The translations under genes were made by a program, and so were the position numbers. 60,657 nt of DNA from Paenibacillus contaminans (GTDB lineage: Bacteria; Bacillota; Bacilli; Paenibacillales; NBRC-103111). The DNA is taken from assembly GCF_003285015.1 (NCBI RefSeq), contig NZ_QMFB01000034.1, positions 43,297-103,953 on the forward strand, read 5' to 3'. The stretch's first letter is position 1, and each line of letters begins with the position of its first letter. Below, piece after piece: positions 1 through 8,785 of this stretch. The notes below the pieces were generated by a model. The model was not told the DNA's origin. It made no database searches and was given only the letters and a program-made list of their open reading frames with translations.

Positions 1-10
1 ATATGCGTTC

Positions 11-331
11 TCACTCCAAGCCCAGCAAATCTTTGCGCAGCGGCGTGAACGCGTCCAGCAGCGCGCCCGCCTCCAGTGCTCGGCAGCCGTGCTTGGCGTT
101 GCCCGGAACGCGCAGCGTTTCGCCCGCCTTCAACGGGTGGACCACGCCGTCGACGTTAAATTCGAAGCTTCCCTTCAGACAGTAGGTCATCTGTTCGTGA
201 GGGTGGCTGTGCACATAACCCTCCGCCCCCGCTTCGAAGTGCACTTCCATCATCATAATGGCCTCGCCCGCGTTCAAAATACAACGTTTAACGCCAGGCT
301 CCGCGTTTTCCCAAATGCCGATTTTGCTCAT
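11..331 (-). CDS. Small single-domain cupin protein
   Basis: This 106-residue protein is a complete single cupin barrel. Motif 1 is visible around residues 38-50 (HSHPHEQMTYCLKG), with the two His and one Glu that normally bind a metal. Motif 2 lies near residues 69-83 (GETLRVPGNAKHGC), giving the last His. Family members of this size include KdgF-like proteins that open unsaturated uronates and many small cupins of unknown role. No neighbouring pectin or alginate genes are in view, so the substrate cannot be given. It is transcribed away from the SRPBCC gene, 50 bases upstream on the same strand, and may share its message. Confidence 0.85.
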   Translation of the reverse strand: MSKIGIWENAEPGVKRCILNAGEAIMMMEVHFEAGAEGYVHSHPHEQMTYCLKGSFEFNVDGVVHPLKAGETLRVPGNAKHGCRALEAGALLDAFTPLRKDLLGLE

Positions 332-381
332 CGTCAGTCGCCTCTCCTTTGAAGTACGGTGATAGATCTCGGATACGGATT

Positions 382-822
382 CTATGTACGGTTTTCGAGT
401 ATAGCTTTGATCCTTTTCAAATCCTTATTGTTGGCACGCTTCATCATCAACGACATGAAGGGAGCGAAAAGCGCGGAAAAACCCGCCGGGTTGCCTCTGT
501 TGCGTAAAGTCATTCGGGTCGCATTCCCGCCGGCCGATTCCCACTCGTACGTCGTTTCCATCGGAAAAGGCCCGTCAGCCGTCCGCATGACAAGCTTTTC
601 ACCAGGGACATATTCCGTTATCCGGTATACATACGAAAGTTCTTTCCCCAGGAAATACGCTTTAAAAGCGATTTCGGATCCGATCTGCAAAAGCTTAGCC
701 GTCCGCCATTCTGCGGATTGAATATTGACGTACCATTCCGGCGCATGGTCCGGATTGGCCGCATAAGCGGACACTTGATCACGAGGACGATTTATCGTTA
801 TTTCCGTGAAAACGTCAACCAC
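382..822 (-). CDS. SRPBCC (START-like) family protein
   Basis: The 146-residue product has the layout of a polyketide-cyclase/START-like (SRPBCC) protein. It has an opening strand (DVFTEITINRP), a helix with NPDHAPEWYVNIQSAEW, a central beta-sheet ending in TTYEWE, and a long C-terminal helix containing MMKRANNKDLKRIKAIL. These proteins bind hydrophobic ligands in a deep pocket; the ligand is not predictable here. The start is a GTG, about eight bases after a strong GGGAGG site. Next downstream on the same strand is the small cupin gene. Confidence 0.8.
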   Translation of the reverse strand: MVDVFTEITINRPRDQVSAYAANPDHAPEWYVNIQSAEWRTAKLLQIGSEIAFKAYFLGKELSYVYRITEYVPGEKLVMRTADGPFPMETTYEWESAGGNATRMTLRNRGNPAGFSALFAPFMSLMMKRANNKDLKRIKAILENRT

Positions 823-1047
823 AATAGGATACCTCCCAAATTATACCGTACAACCTTCAGCCTGTATAATAACGCTTTCAGCATTGTTTGGTTAAACGCA
901 GGGCGGATCGCACGCCGCTCCGGAGACCGGTCTGGTACCCCCGCGAAGGACAGCTGCTGGAGCAATATTTGCAGGAGGACGTATTCGACGTGCTGACCGT
1001 CAACCTGCATAACTTCGAATCCATGAAAAGCCAATAAAGCTTCCGCC

Positions 1048-2157
1048 TTATCTGCTTGCGCCGAGCGGTAGCCGCACCTCGAAGCTTGTCCGGCATTGAT
1101 CGCTCCGTACCGAGATTGCGCCGCCGTGCAGCTCGACGATCGTTTTGGCGATCGCAAGTCCCAGTCCGGAGCCGCCCGTATGCTCGGCACGCGACTTTTC
1201 CACGCGATAGAACCGGTCGAACACATGCGGCAGATCGCTTGCCGGTATCGGCTCGCCGTAATTGACAACCTCGGCGACTGCGGCGGAGCCTTCCGTTCGC
1301 ACGTGAATATCGACGACCTTGCCCTCTCTCCCGTAATGGATCGCGTTGACGAGTAAATTTTCGAACACGCGCACCAATTTATCGCCGTCTGCAGGAACGA
1401 TTACCTTGGCCTCCTCCGGTACCTGGAGCCGAGCCTCAAGCCCCGCTTCCTGCAGGGAGTGGCGGTACTGGACCGCAAGCTGGCCGAGCATTTCGGCGAG
1501 ATTAATTGCCGAGCGGTTAAGCGCAATCCCCCCGCCGCTGGCCCGCGTATACTCGAACAGATCGTTGACGAGTACGGTTAGCCTTTGCGATTTTTCGTAA
1601 GCGATCGACACGTAATGGCGAAGCTCCACCTCGTCGCGATAGCGGTCCTGCTCGATCAGACCCAAATATCCGCTCAGGGAAGTAAGCGGCGTCCGCAGGT
1701 CATGCGATACGTTCGTGATCAGCTCGGCCTTCGTCCGCTCCGCGCGCCGCTCCTCCTCGAGCGATACTTTGAGCTGGGTAGTCATCCGGTTAATATTTTC
1801 CGCGAGCGTGCCGAGCTCGTCCTGCGAGTTGACGGGAACGCGCCGGTCGAACCGGCCGTCCGCGATTTGCTGGACCGCTTCGGTTATTTTGACCAAATAA
1901 CGGATCATACGCTGGGTCAGAATGAGCATGTACACGATAAAGAAGAAAAAAGCGGTCAGCGCCATCATGAAAAACACCGAAAAATCATACCGGCTCGCCA
2001 CCGCCCTCAATATATCGGTGAACGGAAAAATCCCGATCTGAGAGGCGATCTGCAAAATCGGGATAAGCAGAAGCGTCGTGCCTATAGCCAGAACGGCGCT
2101 CATCAGCACGATCGACAATATTTTCCATCTTATGCTGTAAAACAGTTTACGGAACAA
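1048..2157 (-). CDS. Membrane sensor histidine kinase (VanS-like)
   Basis: This 369-residue kinase has two N-terminal membrane segments (about residues 12-36 and 56-82) with almost no extracellular loop. A HAMP domain follows (about 83-135), then HisKA with the phospho-acceptor His in NVSHDLRTPLTSLSGYL (about 150), and a HATPase domain with an N box (NLLVNAIHY) and G boxes (GGSGLGLAIAKTIVELHGG). The short sensor loop is typical of intramembrane or cell-envelope sensors such as VanS-type kinases. The start is a TTG that overlaps the end of the response regulator gene by 11 bases, so the two are translationally coupled. The signal sensed is not evident, because no van-type target genes are beside it. 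Confidence 0.9.
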   Translation of the reverse strand: MFRKLFYSIRWKILSIVLMSAVLAIGTTLLLIPILQIASQIGIFPFTDILRAVASRYDFSVFFMMALTAFFFFIVYMLILTQRMIRYLVKITEAVQQIADGRFDRRVPVNSQDELGTLAENINRMTTQLKVSLEEERRAERTKAELITNVSHDLRTPLTSLSGYLGLIEQDRYRDEVELRHYVSIAYEKSQRLTVLVNDLFEYTRASGGGIALNRSAINLAEMLGQLAVQYRHSLQEAGLEARLQVPEEAKVIVPADGDKLVRVFENLLVNAIHYGREGKVVDIHVRTEGSAAVAEVVNYGEPIPASDLPHVFDRFYRVEKSRAEHTGGSGLGLAIAKTIVELHGGAISVRSDQCRTSFEVRLPLGASR

Positions 2158-2848
2158 GCTTATATCCGACTCCCCATACGGTATGGATCAGTTTTACGCC
2201 GCCCGTTTCCTTCTCCAGCTTGTCGCGCAGGTTGCTGATATGAACCATAACCGTGTTATTGGATTGGTAGTACTTTTCTTTCCAAATGCGTTCGTACAGC
2301 TCCTCCGCGCTGAACACCCGGTTCGGATTGCTCGCCAGCAGGTGCAAAATACCGAATTCGAGCGAGGTTAAATTCACATGTCGCCCCTCTACGGTGACGG
2401 TATGCGTCGATTTGTTAATCTGCACCGTATGAATGTCGATCGTATCGTTGTTTCCCGACTGTGCCGACAGCTGTGCATTCAAGCCGTACGTTCGACGCAG
2501 CAGCGATTTGACCCGGGCAAGCAGCTCGAGCGGGTTGAACGGCTTCACCAAATAATCGTCCGCACCGGTTACGAGCCCGAGAATTTTATCCCCGTCCTCC
2601 GCCTTCGCGCTCAGCATCAGGATCGGGATCGCCTGCTCGCGGCGCAGCTCCCGGCATACTTCCAGCCCGTCCATGCCCGGCATCATGATGTCGAGGATGA
2701 CGAGATGGAACGTTCGATCGGCCAGCAGCCGAAGCGCCTGGTGCCCGTCATGCGCCTTTGTCACTTCATAGCCCTCGTTCAGCAAATAAATCTCAACCAG
2801 ATTCGCGATCGACTTGTCGTCGTCGACAATCAATATATGTCTATTCAT
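2147..2848 (-). CDS. OmpR/PhoB-family response regulator (VanR-like)
   Basis: The product is about 233 residues if the ATG at 2848, preceded by GAGG, is used; an in-frame extension to 2884 lacks a better site. The receiver domain has the acidic pair in ILIVDDDKS, the phospho-acceptor Asp in LVILDIMMPGMDG, the conserved Lys in DDYLVKPF, and a switch Ser in MLSAKAEDGD. The C-terminal winged helix runs from about residue 135 to the end and closes with HTVWGVGYKL, the usual wing signature. It is first in a two-gene operon with the downstream kinase, which overlaps it. Targets are unknown. Confidence 0.92.
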   Translation of the reverse strand: MNRHILIVDDDKSIANLVEIYLLNEGYEVTKAHDGHQALRLLADRTFHLVILDIMMPGMDGLEVCRELRREQAIPILMLSAKAEDGDKILGLVTGADDYLVKPFNPLELLARVKSLLRRTYGLNAQLSAQSGNNDTIDIHTVQINKSTHTVTVEGRHVNLTSLEFGILHLLASNPNRVFSAEELYERIWKEKYYQSNNTVMVHISNLRDKLEKETGGVKLIHTVWGVGYKLVP

Positions 2849-3208
2849 CGTCCTCAGCAGGTCCTTTCCTTCACTTCCCCCCATTTTACCATAAAAGGAA
2901 GCGGAAAAAGAACGGCCGCCGCGAAGGCTAAAATCGCCGTCAGGATTGCCCAGTATTACTCGCTGGGAAAAGGAAAAGAAGCGCTGCCTATGATCATGAC
3001 ACCCCTCTCCGGTACTATCGGCTTATTGTTATTTGACGAGCGGCAGCAGACTGATGTTGCACATGCTGCGAAGTTGTATGCTTGGCTACCTTCTCGCGGC
3101 GCCAATGTGGTACTGCTGCGATCCTACTATCTGGTCGGCGGATTCTCCATCGTGCTACGCAATACCATGTGTTGAGGCGCTCTCGGAGCGAGTTTTAAAC
3201 TCGTCCAC
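2849..3208. other. Intergenic stretch between the two-component pair and the tail block
   Basis: No gene can be supported in these 360 bases. An open plus-strand frame enters from the antisense of the regulator gene and stops at 3175, but it has no start or ribosome site of its own and resembles no family I know. The perfect inverted repeat CGAGTTTTAAACTCG lies at 3189-3203, just past the amidase stop codon. It has no run of T on either side, so it is a weak terminator candidate at best. This stretch is the left edge of the tail block. I see no integrase and no obvious attachment-site repeat. Confidence 0.5.
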
Positions 3209-3931
3209 TCAAACCTCGACACCCTGCTGCCGCGCCAGAATGACCATGTTTAACCATGCAATTTCGGAGTGGCTAAGTTCCATTTTGTACGCTTTTTCAG
3301 CCCATGTATAGTCCGAGATCACCCCTTTGCGGTACAACCCGTCCAGGGAATCTCCGAGCATTTTCCACTGCCATTGCTGTTCAAGCTTCATTGTATCTTC
3401 ATCCTCTTGTTGGTTTTCTAAATAGGCCTGCTTTACGTTCTCGACATGCTCCGTCCATGAGATTCCCCATGACGCCAAATAAGCGATCGGATCGGCATGA
3501 TCGGTCCCGCCAAAATTCCTCGACACCCAATCGTGAGAAAGCAGAGTCACGTTATCGACGACCTGATGTCCTCCCCGATATAGGATATACGCGAGCAGCC
3601 AGGCGTACATGTCATACGACTTTTTGAATGCGTCCGGCTCTCGCGTTCTGCATAGCTCGACGTGGACATAACGCTGATTCGCCGTAAAACCCGCTCCGTA
3701 AGCGATGTAGTTATGATCCGCGCATTGGCGGATACCGCTGGAATCGACGAAGTAATGGACGAAGGCGTTTTTCCAATTTCTGCGCTCGTACATAATTTCG
3801 TTCGCCGCCGATGCATACCCCGCCGTTTCGTGGCTCACAACGCCTTCATACTTACCTGCACCCAATCGGTAAGGAATTTTAGGAACGCCTTCGATGAAGT
3901 CGGGTATGATGGAATATTTCATTTTGAACAT
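3209..3931 (-). CDS. N-acetylmuramoyl-L-alanine amidase (endolysin of the tail block)
   Basis: The 240-residue protein has an amidase_2 (PGRP-type) fold, which cuts the bond between muramic acid and the stem peptide. Zinc-ligand candidates are the His of VVSHETAG, the His of LLSHDWVSRNFGG, and the TDHADP motif. The latter matches the usual H-x-D-P end of the site in XlyA-like endolysins. The C-terminal 60 residues hold a two-helix segment (QQWQWKMLGDSLDGLYRKGVI) often found at the end of such lysins. The chosen ATG at 3931 has GGAG upstream; a TTG at 3973 is possible but has no site. It is the last gene of the tail block, directly after the holin-like gene, which fits a lysis cassette. Confidence 0.9.
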   Translation of the reverse strand: MFKMKYSIIPDFIEGVPKIPYRLGAGKYEGVVSHETAGYASAANEIMYERRNWKNAFVHYFVDSSGIRQCADHNYIAYGAGFTANQRYVHVELCRTREPDAFKKSYDMYAWLLAYILYRGGHQVVDNVTLLSHDWVSRNFGGTDHADPIAYLASWGISWTEHVENVKQAYLENQQEDEDTMKLEQQWQWKMLGDSLDGLYRKGVISDYTWAEKAYKMELSHSEIAWLNMVILARQQGVEV

Positions 3932-3974
3932 ACTTATTGACTCCAGTTCTATAGGAATTGAGCAGTCTTTCAAG

Positions 3975-4244
3975 CTACTGCTGCTTATCGTCGCCGCTTT
4001 TAGGCGTTTTCGAATAATGATAGGCGCCGCTCGCCGTTAAGCCGACCAATGAAATCATAATTAAAGTCTGCTGCACGCGCTCCGGAACCAGAATAAAGAT
4101 CGCTGCTACGATCAAAGCAAACAAATGATTATGCTTGCTGGGAACGCCGTAAACTTTCAAAATCCCTACGAACGACGCCACAATTGCGGCTAACGTAAGA
4201 ATTTCGCTTGTAAGGACTTCGCCCGGCAGTTCGTTCATCTCCAT
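3975..4244 (-). CDS. Holin-like small membrane protein
   Basis: This 89-residue protein has about three hydrophobic stretches: EILTLAAIVASFVGILKVYG, HLFALIVAAIFILVP and TLIMISLVGLTASGAYHY. It ends in a charged tail (KTPKSGDDKQQ). Size, topology and position immediately before the amidase fit a phage holin, which opens the membrane so that the amidase can reach the wall. A clear GGGGGAG ribosome site precedes the ATG. The role is inferred from topology and position, since holins share little sequence. Confidence 0.75.
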   Translation of the reverse strand: MEMNELPGEVLTSEILTLAAIVASFVGILKVYGVPSKHNHLFALIVAAIFILVPERVQQTLIMISLVGLTASGAYHYSKTPKSGDDKQQ

Positions 4245-4321
4245 GTCATCTCCCCCATAATCCCATCATGCTCTCTATCTTTATTCCAAATGCAAAAGCA
4301 AGCAAAATAAAAAAGAAGCAA

Positions 4322-4756
4322 TTAAGCCTCCTCAAATTCTTTTTCTTGCATTTTTCTAAGATGACCTTCCAGCGCAAAGACTTTATTCTGCAAATGTTTG
4401 TTTTCAATTTCAAGTTCCGTATACTTGACTCTCCATTCTTTGTCCAGTTCAACATATTTGTTTTTCCATTGCAGAACTTCTTCTTCTAAAGAAATGCTTC
4501 TTTGGTGATACCTGTCTACGAGTTTCATATATTTGTCAACAGTTTCTTCAAGTACAACCATTCTTTCGTACAAATCATCACGAAATTTTTGTTCATCATC
4601 GGACAGTTGTTTTCTGTCTGTAATTGATTTTTCTTTTTTATTTTGGTTTTTTGCGACCAAAAATCCTAAGTAGCCTGTTACGAAAGTTCCAAGTACGCCA
4701 AAAATTCCAGCGATAACCGCTGGATTATCTATTGTGCCTTTGATTTCTCCACTCAT
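4322..4756 (-). CDS. Membrane-anchored coiled-coil protein of the lysis region
   Basis: The 144-residue product has one N-terminal membrane segment (about residues 10-34, VIAGIFGVLGTFVTGYLGFLVA). A long charged coiled coil follows from about residue 40 to the end, with heptads such as VLEETVDKYMKLVDRYHQRSISLEEEVLQWKN broken into several turns. Phage lysis cassettes often carry such one-membrane-pass proteins (XhlA-, spanin- or antiholin-like), but I cannot assign it to a named family. Its DNA is AT-rich like the fibre genes. It follows a terminator-like hairpin and has a good AGGAAGG site. Confidence 0.65.
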   Translation of the reverse strand: MSGEIKGTIDNPAVIAGIFGVLGTFVTGYLGFLVAKNQNKKEKSITDRKQLSDDEQKFRDDLYERMVVLEETVDKYMKLVDRYHQRSISLEEEVLQWKNKYVELDKEWRVKYTELEIENKHLQNKVFALEGHLRKMQEKEFEEA

Positions 4757-4809
4757 ATCCGTTTTGTACCACCTTCCTAATGTTAGTTTATTAATATTTG
4801 ACTTTTTAA

Positions 4810-4855
4810 AAAAATACCCTAATAGCTAGCTTCTGATAGCCATTAAGGTATTTTT
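4810..4855 (-). terminator. Rho-independent terminator after the last fibre gene
   Basis: AAAAATACC (4810-4818) pairs with GGTATTTTT (4847-4855), extended inward by TAAT/ATTA and GCTA/TAGC. Read on the minus strand the stem is followed by TTTTTTT. It lies directly after the stop codon of the 877-residue fibre and separates the fibre genes from the lysis genes. Confidence 0.75.
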
Positions 4856-4856
4856 A

Positions 4857-7490
4857 TTACTTAACGAGAATCAGTATGATATTAGGAGCTACACGTTTCA
4901 TGACGCGGTAACCAGTAGTTACTCTAGTAGCAATACCATTACCATTAGGTGTGCAATAACCATTAACCACACATGTCCCGTCGTCACGAACAAGAAGTTT
5001 ACCCATCATACCAATGGCAGACCATTCTTTGCGTTGTTCACGAGGAATGTATTCCATATTAGAATCCCATTCAGGATTGAGAACTGGTAGATATTCTTGC
5101 CCTGCGGGACTAATGATAATCTCTTCAACGTATCCCTCTTTGACAAGAACTTCTTCGTAGTACCCTTCTTTAATAATCTCACCCTGATCACCAATTTCAG
5201 GTTCAGAGTATTTTATTTCATACTCTGGATTATGAGTTATCACTTGTTTCTTTTCCGGCTCATCTATATACTGGTAACGAATTCGTCCCCATTTGTCCTT
5301 CAGGTATTTTTGGTTCCAATCATCCTGATGACTATCACCTACTACAGATGGATTTACGGAGACAACACCTAAGATAAATTCATCTTCGTTAGTAGCTTTT
5401 CTTATTTTATCTCCATCTAATGTAACAAATAACCCTGTTCTATCTTCATTGTTAGGATTACCGTCTTGCCATTCAAAGTACTCCGCGTAGTCTGCACCAG
5501 ATGAATTAAATGCAGATAGACCATATACATTACCATTGAATGCAACCCTAAATGCATTAGAACGAGAAGAAGATGATCCGTTTCCAATGACAAATGCATC
5601 TGCTGAACTGTTAAACATAGTTGCACTACCTGCCATTGGTTTGTTGTAGGAACCAATGGCAGTACCAGCAAATATATCTGCGGTTGTATAGTAACCGGCT
5701 GCATGTGAATTAGTCCCACCGGCTACTGAACTAGTTCCTTCTGCATGGGAGCTTGACCCTAGAGCTATAGTTTCCGCCCCTTCTGCATGGGAGGATACAC
5801 CTTTGGCTATAGTAGATGACCCTTCTGCATGGGAATGATAACTAGAAGAGACTGTATTGAACCCCTCTGCATGTGGTGCTGATGAGCTACTACTGAAGTT
5901 TCGTAAAATAACTAAACAGTTAGATGGATCAGAAATATTCGTGAATTCTATATAATCCCCGTTTTTATATGATATTGTATCAATCATAGGGGGAGCATTA
6001 TAGCGGAAAGCAATTAACATAGTATCCCCGACAGAGAGATTGTTAGAACCTATATCTATTCTTTTATCCCCTCCAACACCTGTACTTTTAACAATCCAAG
6101 ATTCGGAACGTATCGCCGTTGTATAAAAACCTTCAGCGTGAGCGCCCCATCCGTGCGCAAAAGTACCAAAACCTTCTGCGTGACTCCCATCATTTGCTAT
6201 GCACTCCCTACCCTCGGCATGAGCGTGTGCCCCAATTGCGATAGAGTTATTTCCTTCAGCATGGGCTGCCTTACCCATAGCCCTAGTTTTAAATCCCTCA
6301 GAATGAGCTGACATAGCTGTTGTATTCGTATAAAGTTTGACTAAATGAGTATAGTCAGCATTTGGTGTGTTATTAGTTAAGGTTACTAAATAACCTGTAG
6401 TAGTATTTGAAGCAGATGCCACTTTATCAAGGAGTACTCCGGTTTTTGTAATAATAAAAACATTCTCCCCAGAAATAAAGCCTGTAAAAGTTCCTAAAGT
6501 TACTTTTTTATTAACAGCATCGAATGCGATTATTTTTGCACCACCATCAGAATCAATTGCAATAGTTTCCGTACCTTCAGCATGTGTTTGGTAGCCATAA
6601 GCTCTCGTTGCATACCCTTCAGCATGAGAATACTCTCCCGCCGCCTCCGAAGATGAATTCTCAGCAAAAGAATTGTTACCAGTACTAGCATAACTAACGA
6701 TACTATCTAATTTAATCTTGTCATTACTTGACATAAGGCCTGTTACAGTATTAGTGGCAACAGCAGTACTAGCCTTTGCATTCCATGTTATTTTCTCAGT
6801 ATCAGTAACAAAGCGTTTTGTTGTGCTTTCAGTAATATCTGTAGCATTATGAGTATGTGTGGCTGGAGTGAATGTACTTGGAACACCCGTAATTTCTCCC
6901 CAAGCTACGTTACTCCAGCTAATACTCCCTGCTGTTGCTCCAGCTTTTAATACCTTTCCATTATTTGTAGTCCCTGTAGCTGGAACATGTAAGTTTCCGT
7001 CTCCTGTAGGATGTGTATAAACAATTGCTTCTGTTCCATTGATAGAGATACTACCATTGTTAGCATGATTCACTACCGCAGAAGCACTTGTTGCAATACC
7101 ATTTAATTTAGTATTCAATGCCGTTGTGTAACTTGCTGTAGTAGCATCTAAAACAGCTTGGTTCGCGTGTGTATGCCTTTTAGTCACTGCATCATCAATA
7201 GTAGCTACAGCCGATGTTGGCTTACCAGTAAGACTTGCCCAATCGGAAGCAATAGGTGGAAGCTGCGCAAGCGGAACTTTGCCGCTTGCATCCAATCCAG
7301 CGTAGCCATTGACCACACCTTTTTTAGAAACATTCTCTGGAGTAAACCCAAGACTATCTTGCTTTAATATAAGCTTATCTTCAATGTTCTTACTATCGGG
7401 AAAAATTACATTTTTACTCTTAGTTACAGGATAAATATTATCCCAATCAGTTCCGTTATGTCGTTTGATTAGAATATTCTTTTCTGCCAT
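4857..7490 (-). CDS. Tail fibre with YadA-like head repeats and Peptidase_G2 self-cleaving C-terminus
   Basis: This 877-residue fibre has four parts. The first 60 residues are an attachment segment like that of the neighbouring fibre (NILIKRHNGTDWDNIYP). Residues about 85-250 are fibre modules including HPTGDGNLHVPATG and THTHNATDITES. From about 285 to 635 there are some twelve HAEG-type repeats as in YadA/Hia trimeric heads, broken by two inserted beta-rich segments. From about 690 a Peptidase_G2 domain begins at SSGADYAEYFEW and continues through RTGLFVTLDGDKIRKA and ILGVVSVNPSVVGD. That domain acts as an intramolecular chaperone and cuts itself off after the trimer folds, known from phage GA-1/phi29-like appendages. 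It is probably the receptor-binding fibre of the particle. Confidence 0.85.
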   Translation of the reverse strand: MAEKNILIKRHNGTDWDNIYPVTKSKNVIFPDSKNIEDKLILKQDSLGFTPENVSKKGVVNGYAGLDASGKVPLAQLPPIASDWASLTGKPTSAVATIDDAVTKRHTHANQAVLDATTASYTTALNTKLNGIATSASAVVNHANNGSISINGTEAIVYTHPTGDGNLHVPATGTTNNGKVLKAGATAGSISWSNVAWGEITGVPSTFTPATHTHNATDITESTTKRFVTDTEKITWNAKASTAVATNTVTGLMSSNDKIKLDSIVSYASTGNNSFAENSSSEAAGEYSHAEGYATRAYGYQTHAEGTETIAIDSDGGAKIIAFDAVNKKVTLGTFTGFISGENVFIITKTGVLLDKVASASNTTTGYLVTLTNNTPNADYTHLVKLYTNTTAMSAHSEGFKTRAMGKAAHAEGNNSIAIGAHAHAEGRECIANDGSHAEGFGTFAHGWGAHAEGFYTTAIRSESWIVKSTGVGGDKRIDIGSNNLSVGDTMLIAFRYNAPPMIDTISYKNGDYIEFTNISDPSNCLVILRNFSSSSSAPHAEGFNTVSSSYHSHAEGSSTIAKGVSSHAEGAETIALGSSSHAEGTSSVAGGTNSHAAGYYTTADIFAGTAIGSYNKPMAGSATMFNSSADAFVIGNGSSSSRSNAFRVAFNGNVYGLSAFNSSGADYAEYFEWQDGNPNNEDRTGLFVTLDGDKIRKATNEDEFILGVVSVNPSVVGDSHQDDWNQKYLKDKWGRIRYQYIDEPEKKQVITHNPEYEIKYSEPEIGDQGEIIKEGYYEEVLVKEGYVEEIIISPAGQEYLPVLNPEWDSNMEYIPREQRKEWSAIGMMGKLLVRDDGTCVVNGYCTPNGNGIATRVTTGYRVMKRVAPNIILILVK

Positions 7491-7514
7491 AATTCGATCA
7501 TCTTCCCTTCCATT

Positions 7515-8759
7515 TTAAGTGATTTCTTCAAACCAAATATCTGCTCCTGTTGGTGCAGTAGTTGAAAGAACAATCTTTGTTTTGCCGTTCCATGTTGATT
7601 TTTCAGTATCAGAAGTGAACCTTTTTGTTACACTCTCTGTAATATCTGTCGCTGCGTGAGTATGCGTTGATGGAGTAAATGAGCTTGGCTTCCCTGTTAT
7701 TTCCGAATAATCGACACTTGCCCAGGACATGCTTCCAGCCGTTGAACCGGCTTTCAGAACTTTCCCGTTATTGCTTGTCCCGGTTGCAGGAACGTGCAAA
7801 TTACCTTCGGTTGAGGGATGAACGTAATTATTCGCATTAGCCGCGATCCCGTCCAGCTTCGTCTTATCCGCAGCCGAAAGAAAACCGGCTACAGAAGGAG
7901 TTGCTGTTGCATGAGCCGTGCCGCCGATTCCAATATGACTGGAAGGAGCTGCATCCGTAATACCGTAGCCTGAAAGAGTCGTAGGCAGCCCCGTAATATT
8001 TGACCAGTTTACTGTTCCGCCGCCCCCGACTAGTAGCCACGTTCCTGAAATATTATCCAAATAAATTTTTCCGCTGTCCGTAGCAATGTATAGAGACTTG
8101 CCCCCTGTAGCCGCAGGTTTAGATGCGTCGCTGCCATTTAAAATTTTGGCAGGAGTAAACCCTAGCGCAGCGTTAATATCAGCGGCACTAATTTCAGCAC
8201 GAATGGTTGCAGAGCTTTTATTTTCCACATTTCCTAGTCCAACATCAGCTTTGGTCGTTCCGTGCGGATTTGTACCGGTCGGATGAATATAAACATCTAC
8301 ATCGACGCCGTTTATTTTTATTTTGCCGTTCGTAGCAGCTTGCACTTTGGTTGCTCCATCGGCAATTCCGTCGAGCTTCGTTTTTAGCGGGGCAGTAAAA
8401 TCATTCGTTGTCAGTGTTTTACCGGCTACAATATCCACTTTCCCGGCTAGTTTCGTAAGAATCGTATTTGCAAAATTCGGATCGTTTCCTAATGCTGCAA
8501 CAATTTCCTGCAAAGTATCCAGAGTCGAAGGAGCGGTACCGACCAATGCTTGGATGGCATTATTGATGTCGGTTTGCGTAGCTTTGGCATTCCAGGCTGT
8601 CCGCTCCGCACTTGTAATATGCTTTACTGTGTCCGTAACATGCTGTTCGACTGTTTCTCCGCTGCCTGACTCCACTAATATCGCTTTGGTCTTTGGGAAC
8701 AGGCTGTCCCAATCAACGCCGTTATTGTACTTTATTTGAATGTTTTTATTAGAAGCCAT
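7515..8759 (-). CDS. Tail fibre protein (short paralogue)
   Basis: The 414-residue fibre begins with the same kind of attachment segment as its neighbour (NIQIKYNNGVDWDSLFP). It is made of collagen-poor, beta-rich modules typical of phage fibres: ITGLPTTLSGYGITDAA, repeated KTKLDGIA units and HPTGTNPHGTTKADVGLGNVENK. Its last 130 residues closely match residues about 155-245 of the 877-residue fibre (GNLHVPATG, NNGKVLKAG, THTHAATDITES), so the two share a copied module. It lacks a self-cleaving domain. It probably forms a separate fibre or a shaft joined to its neighbour. Confidence 0.8.
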   Translation of the reverse strand: MASNKNIQIKYNNGVDWDSLFPKTKAILVESGSGETVEQHVTDTVKHITSAERTAWNAKATQTDINNAIQALVGTAPSTLDTLQEIVAALGNDPNFANTILTKLAGKVDIVAGKTLTTNDFTAPLKTKLDGIADGATKVQAATNGKIKINGVDVDVYIHPTGTNPHGTTKADVGLGNVENKSSATIRAEISAADINAALGFTPAKILNGSDASKPAATGGKSLYIATDSGKIYLDNISGTWLLVGGGGTVNWSNITGLPTTLSGYGITDAAPSSHIGIGGTAHATATPSVAGFLSAADKTKLDGIAANANNYVHPSTEGNLHVPATGTSNNGKVLKAGSTAGSMSWASVDYSEITGKPSSFTPSTHTHAATDITESVTKRFTSDTEKSTWNGKTKIVLSTTAPTGADIWFEEIT

Positions 8760-8785
8760 TGTGTCATACCTCCGTTAATTATGAA

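Noticed and set aside
873..1036. Plus-strand frame ending VFDVLTVNLHNFESMKSQ
   Set aside because: It reads like a protein end but has no start, no ribosome site and no recognised family; at best it is a gene remnant, too weak to annotate.
2378..3175. 265-residue plus-strand open frame
   Set aside because: Most of it is the antisense of the response regulator; the free part has no site and no family.
4246..4455. 69-residue minus-strand frame
   Set aside because: It mostly overlaps the membrane/coiled-coil gene in another frame and lacks its own site.
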